Source: Granulicella rosea (GTDB lineage: Bacteria > Acidobacteriota > Terriglobia > Terriglobales > Acidobacteriaceae). From it: a DNA stretch of 64,000 nucleotides. Below are positions 60,662 through 64,000 of this stretch, one piece after another. The notes beneath the pieces were generated by a model. The model had not been told where the DNA came from. It did no database searches and worked only from the letters and a program-made list of their open reading frames with translations. Every line of letters starts with the position of its first letter. Within the stretch, counting starts at the first letter, position 1. A program made the position numbers and the translations under genes. The DNA is taken from NCBI RefSeq assembly GCF_900188085.1, contig NZ_FZOU01000012.1, positions 26,185-90,184 on the forward strand, written 5' to 3'.

Positions 60662-63132
60662 ACACTCGGTTCCTCACGCGGTCGAATCACAGCCGCCGCC
60701 TTCTGCTGGCCCGCGTCGTCGTGGCGCTTGCCGTTGCGGCCGCCGCGCTCCGCGGCACGGGCGCGCATGCGCAGCTTGCGCCGCCGAACGGCGTGGAGGC
60801 GACCTCCGTGCCGCTGGCCGCGCCGGCCGGTCTGGCCTACGACGCGGCGGGCAATCTCTATATCGCGTCCGTGGACCAGCACGTCGTCCGCAAGGTCGAC
60901 CTGAAGGGCATTATCACCACCGTCGCCGGAACAGGCGAGCAGGGCTTCGCGGGCGATGGCGGCGCCGCGACCTCCGCCGTGCTGGACTCGCCCGCCGGGG
61001 TCGCGGTCGATGGCTCTGGCAATCTCTTCATCGCCGACACGCGCAACCAGCGCATCCGCGAGGTCGTCGCGGCCACGGGCGTCATCGCCACCATCGCCGG
61101 AACCGGCGTGCGCGGCTTCTCGGGCGACGGCGGCGCCGCGATCTCCGCTGCCTTCGCCGGGCCGCAGGCGCTGGCCTTCGACGCCGCCGGCAACCTCTAC
61201 ATCGCCGATACCGACAACCACCGCATCCGCCGGATCACCGGCACGACCATCACCACCGTCGCGGGCGATGGGGAACAGACCTTCTCGGGCGATGGCGGCG
61301 CCGCGACCTCCGCCGGACTCGACTCGCCCGGCGGCCTCGCGCTCGATGCAGGCGCCAACCTCTACATCGGCGACACGCACAACCAGCGCGTCCGCGTGGT
61401 CAGCGCGGCGACCGGCATCATCGCCACCTTCGCGGGCACGGGCAGCAAGAGCTTCTCGGGCGATGCAGGCGCCGCAACCGCCGCGGCCCTGGCGCGTCCG
61501 CGCGGTCTTGCGTTCGACGCCGCCGGCAAGCTCTACATCGCCGACTCCGACAACCACCGCATCCGCGCCGTCGGCGCCGGCGCCATCTCCACCTTCGCGG
61601 GCGACGGCGAACAGGGCTTCTCGGGCGATACCGGCGTCTCGTCGAACGCGGCGCTCGACACCCCACGCGCCGCCGCGACCTTCGGCGCCGGAACCACCCA
61701 GTCCGACGCCTTCACCGACGCGCACAACTCCCGCGCGCGCGCCGTCTCGTCGAACGGCGTCATCGAAACCGTCGCGGGCCTGGGCGCGACCGTTGCGCCA
61801 ACGCTCGTGCTCTCCGGCGCGAACACCGTCGTCTACGGCACGGGCACGCTCACCGCGACCTTCTCGAACCAGGGCAGGACCGGCTCCGGAACCGTGACGC
61901 TGCTTGAAGGCACGGCCACGCGCGCTTCGGCTACGCTCTCGGGCAACGTCGCCACCCTCACCCTCCCCACACTGCCGGCCGGCGTACACAGCTTCGCCGC
62001 CAGCTTCCCGGGCGACAGCGCAGACCCCGCGACGGCCTCGGGCGTCTTCGTCGTCACCATCACGCCGGCGCCGCTGCTCGCGACCGCCAACGCCGTCTCC
62101 GTCGCCTACGGCCTGCCCATCCCCGCGCTCTCCGGCACGCTCGGCGGCGGCGTACTTTCATCGGACGCGGGCAACGTGACGCCGGTCTTCGCCACCACGG
62201 CCACCCAGGGCTCGGACGCAGGCGCCTACCCGATCACCGTGACGCTCACCGGCTCGGCGGCCGGGAACTACACCGTCGCGACCTCCGGCACGTCGGGCTC
62301 GTTGACGATCGCCGCCGCGGCCACGACGACCGTACTCGCCATCGACGCCAACCCCGCCTACCTCGGCGTGCCCGTTCACCTGACCGCAACCGTCTCCGCC
62401 GCGACCGCCGGGACGTCCGGCACACCCTCCGGCGCGGTCAACTTCTTCAACGGTTCGCAGCAGATCGGCTTCAACGTGCCGCTGGCGAACGGAGTCGCCA
62501 CGCTCACCGTCTCGCCCGCCGTCGGCACGCAGCCGCTGAGCGCCGTCTACGCGCCCTCCACGTCGCCGCAGGACTGGAGCGCCAGCACGTCGAACACGAT
62601 CTCCGCATCGATCCTGCCCGATCCGGACTTCCAGCTCTCGACCACGCCGTCTTACCAGACCGTCGTGCCGGGCCAGTCGGTCGGCTACGCCATCAACGTC
62701 CTGCCCTTGTCCGGTTCGTTCACCGGAGCCGTCGGCTTCACGGTCGCGGGTCTGCCCGCGGGCGCGACGGCGACCTTTACCCCGGCCAGCGTCACGCCCG
62801 GCGCCAGCTCGTCCAGCACGCTGATGACGATCAGGACCGCACCCGTGACCGGTCTGCTGCGGCTCAACCCGGCCGCCGGCGCCGCGCTTGCGGTCGGCCT
62901 GCTGCTCTGGCCGCTGGCTCGCCGGCGCCGCTACATCGCTCGCCTGACCGCGGCGCTCCTGCTCTGCTGCGGCAGTCTCGGCGCCCTGGCGCTGCTCAGC
63001 GGCTGCGGATCGTCGAACGGCTTCTTCAACCAGCCGCCGAACAACTACACCCTGACGATCACAGCGACCGGCGTGAACGTCTCGGGCACACCCATCGTCC
63101 ACACGACCACCGTCACCCTGAACCTCCAGTAA
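60658..63132 (+). CDS. NHL-repeat/MBG-Ig protein with C-terminal two-TM and lipobox tail
   Basis: 824 aa from a GTG, 6 bases after AGGAG. A signal peptide is followed by about six NHL blades with a regular TTVAGTGEQGFAGDGGAAT-type motif (about 45-370). MBG-like and Ig-like domains follow (SVAYGLPIPALSGTL, GAVNFFNGSQQIG). The end repeats the pattern of the 1467-aa protein: helix LAVGLLLWPLA, RRRRYIARL, second helix ending LSGCGSS (codon at 63004), then a 41-residue Thr-rich tail ending HTTTVTLNLQ. Likely surface-exposed. Confidence 0.78.
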   Translation: MNTRFLTRSNHSRRLLLARVVVALAVAAAALRGTGAHAQLAPPNGVEATSVPLAAPAGLAYDAAGNLYIASVDQHVVRKVDLKGIITTVAGTGEQGFAGDGGAATSAVLDSPAGVAVDGSGNLFIADTRNQRIREVVAATGVIATIAGTGVRGFSGDGGAAISAAFAGPQALAFDAAGNLYIADTDNHRIRRITGTTITTVAGDGEQTFSGDGGAATSAGLDSPGGLALDAGANLYIGDTHNQRVRVVSAATGIIATFAGTGSKSFSGDAGAATAAALARPRGLAFDAAGKLYIADSDNHRIRAVGAGAISTFAGDGEQGFSGDTGVSSNAALDTPRAAATFGAGTTQSDAFTDAHNSRARAVSSNGVIETVAGLGATVAPTLVLSGANTVVYGTGTLTATFSNQGRTGSGTVTLLEGTATRASATLSGNVATLTLPTLPAGVHSFAASFPGDSADPATASGVFVVTITPAPLLATANAVSVAYGLPIPALSGTLGGGVLSSDAGNVTPVFATTATQGSDAGAYPITVTLTGSAAGNYTVATSGTSGSLTIAAAATTTVLAIDANPAYLGVPVHLTATVSAATAGTSGTPSGAVNFFNGSQQIGFNVPLANGVATLTVSPAVGTQPLSAVYAPSTSPQDWSASTSNTISASILPDPDFQLSTTPSYQTVVPGQSVGYAINVLPLSGSFTGAVGFTVAGLPAGATATFTPASVTPGASSSSTLMTIRTAPVTGLLRLNPAAGAALAVGLLLWPLARRRRYIARLTAALLLCCGSLGALALLSGCGSSNGFFNQPPNNYTLTITATGVNVSGTPIVHTTTVTLNLQ

Positions 63133-63147
63133 GAATCGGGAGCAGCC

Positions 63148-63717
63148 TTGCATCTACCTCGTCCAGCCCTTCTCCTCGCCACGCTCGCGGTCGCCGTGAC
63201 GGCCTCCGCGCAGCGCCAACCGAAGCTCGACCTGTCGCTCGGCTACGTCGCCGAGCATGCCAACCCGGTCGGCCAGGGCGGGAACTTCTGGACGCAGGGA
63301 GGCTTCGTCGAAATCGGCGCCGACGCGTGGCGCGGGCTCGGACTCGCGGCAAACGTCACCGGAACGCACACGAACAGCTTCGGTCCCAACGCCGTCCCGC
63401 TGACGCTGGTGACCGCAACCTTCGGCCCGCGCTACCGGTATGCCTGGCCTGCCCAACGCCACCCCCTCTCCGTCTTCGGCGAAGCGCTCGTGGGCGAGGC
63501 GCACGGCATCGGCAGCCTCTTTCCCGCGACGCAGGGCGTGAACGCGAACGCCGTGTCGCTGGCCCTTCAGCTTGGCGGCGGCGTGGACCTCGGCCTCTCC
63601 CGCCACCTCGCGGTGCGCGCCGTGCAGGCTGGCTGGGTCCGCACCCAGCTTCCCAACTCGACCACCAATGTCCAGAACGACCTGCGGATCGGCGCGGGGC
63701 TGGCCGTCAAGTTTTAG
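63148..63717 (+). CDS. Outer-membrane beta-barrel protein
   Basis: 189 aa from a TTG at 63148 with GGGAG upstream. A signal peptide (LLLATLAVAVTASAQ) precedes alternating amphipathic strands and a C-terminal Phe (GAGLAVKF), the sorting signal of outer-membrane proteins. Similar to small opacity-type barrels of unknown function. 15 bp after the NHL gene. Confidence 0.72.
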   Translation: MHLPRPALLLATLAVAVTASAQRQPKLDLSLGYVAEHANPVGQGGNFWTQGGFVEIGADAWRGLGLAANVTGTHTNSFGPNAVPLTLVTATFGPRYRYAWPAQRHPLSVFGEALVGEAHGIGSLFPATQGVNANAVSLALQLGGGVDLGLSRHLAVRAVQAGWVRTQLPNSTTNVQNDLRIGAGLAVKF

Positions 63718-63848
63718 CAACCGGACGGCAGGCCCCGGCTCGATCGTTCAGGCATTGCGTTACGCCTCCAAAACGCCTAATGTTCAAACTGTCTGGTCCA
63801 CGTCGCACCGGCCCTCCGGCGGCGGCGCGCGCCACTGAAAGGATGTTC

Positions 63849-64000
63849 ATGTCCGCGTCTGTATCGCCTGCAGCTCTTGATGCCCTCCGCCAACGCCCGC
63901 TCCCCACGACGAACAAGCACCTGATCCGGTGGGTGGAGAAGATGTCGGACCTGTGCCAGCCTGAGCGGATTCACTGGATCGACGGTTCGGCGGCGGAGAA
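63849..64000 (+). CDS. pckG: Phosphoenolpyruvate carboxykinase (GTP), 5' end only
   Basis: First 50 residues, cut by the window end. LIRWVEKMSDLCQPERIHWIDGS matches the N-terminus of GTP-dependent PEP carboxykinases. AAAGGA lies 7 bases before the ATG; another in-frame ATG is 6 bases upstream. It interconverts oxaloacetate and phosphoenolpyruvate in gluconeogenesis. Confidence 0.85.
   Translation, partial: MSASVSPAALDALRQRPLPTTNKHLIRWVEKMSDLCQPERIHWIDGSAAE

Overview
GC-rich DNA from a soil bacterium, most likely an acidobacterium of the Terriglobus/Granulicella/Edaphobacter type. This is inferred from protein architectures: an Oar-like TonB-dependent receptor with an N-terminal carboxypeptidase-regulatory domain, a 'VWFA-related' secreted protein, NHL/Ig-repeat proteins with an unusual C-terminal tail, DNRLRE plus collagen-like fusions, and many secreted pectinases and glycosidases. 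No rRNA or tRNA genes and no CRISPR arrays were found. Layout: 0-1.9 kb holds a transglutaminase-like protein and a higBA-type toxin-antitoxin pair. From 1.9 to 13.4 kb all intact genes are on the minus strand: hrpB, a GH2 beta-glucuronidase, htpG, an MscS channel, a CBM9-like/PKD protein and a GH28 polygalacturonase. From 13.6 to 17.1 kb there is a complete plasmid-type replicon: palindromes, parA, a small parA partner, an array of about 11 direct iterons with 2 inverted copies, a DnaA box, and a rep gene. It is followed by remnants of an integrase and an RHH antitoxin. From 18.4 to 31.3 kb lies a rhamnogalacturonan/L-rhamnose locus: L-rhamnose isomerase, an IclR-HTH/sugar-binding fusion regulator, rhamnose mutarotase, rhamnogalacturonan acetylesterase, two PL4-type rhamnogalacturonan lyases and a GH2 beta-galactosidase. 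From 31.7 to 49 kb come a lipoprotein, the TonB-dependent receptor, a giant NHL/Ig protein, the VWFA protein, another GH2 and a GH29 alpha-L-fucosidase. From 49 to 58 kb are a SpecificRecomb-family membrane protein and a TetR-controlled RND efflux operon with two matching operators. From 58.4 to 63.7 kb is a surface-protein cluster (DNRLRE-collagen, small secreted protein, NHL protein, beta-barrel). The window ends inside pckG. How the genes may work together (inferred): the lyases, GH28, acetylesterase and GH2/GH29 enzymes strip and cut rhamnogalacturonan I outside the cytoplasm, the TonB receptor is a candidate importer, and RhaM/RhaI start L-rhamnose catabolism. Several promoters carry a similar palindrome around AACG. 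The replicon sits inside this locus, so the region is either a chromid/megaplasmid or a chromosome with an integrated plasmid origin. Three families of intergenic hairpin repeats (REP/MITE-like) punctuate the window, often between convergent genes.
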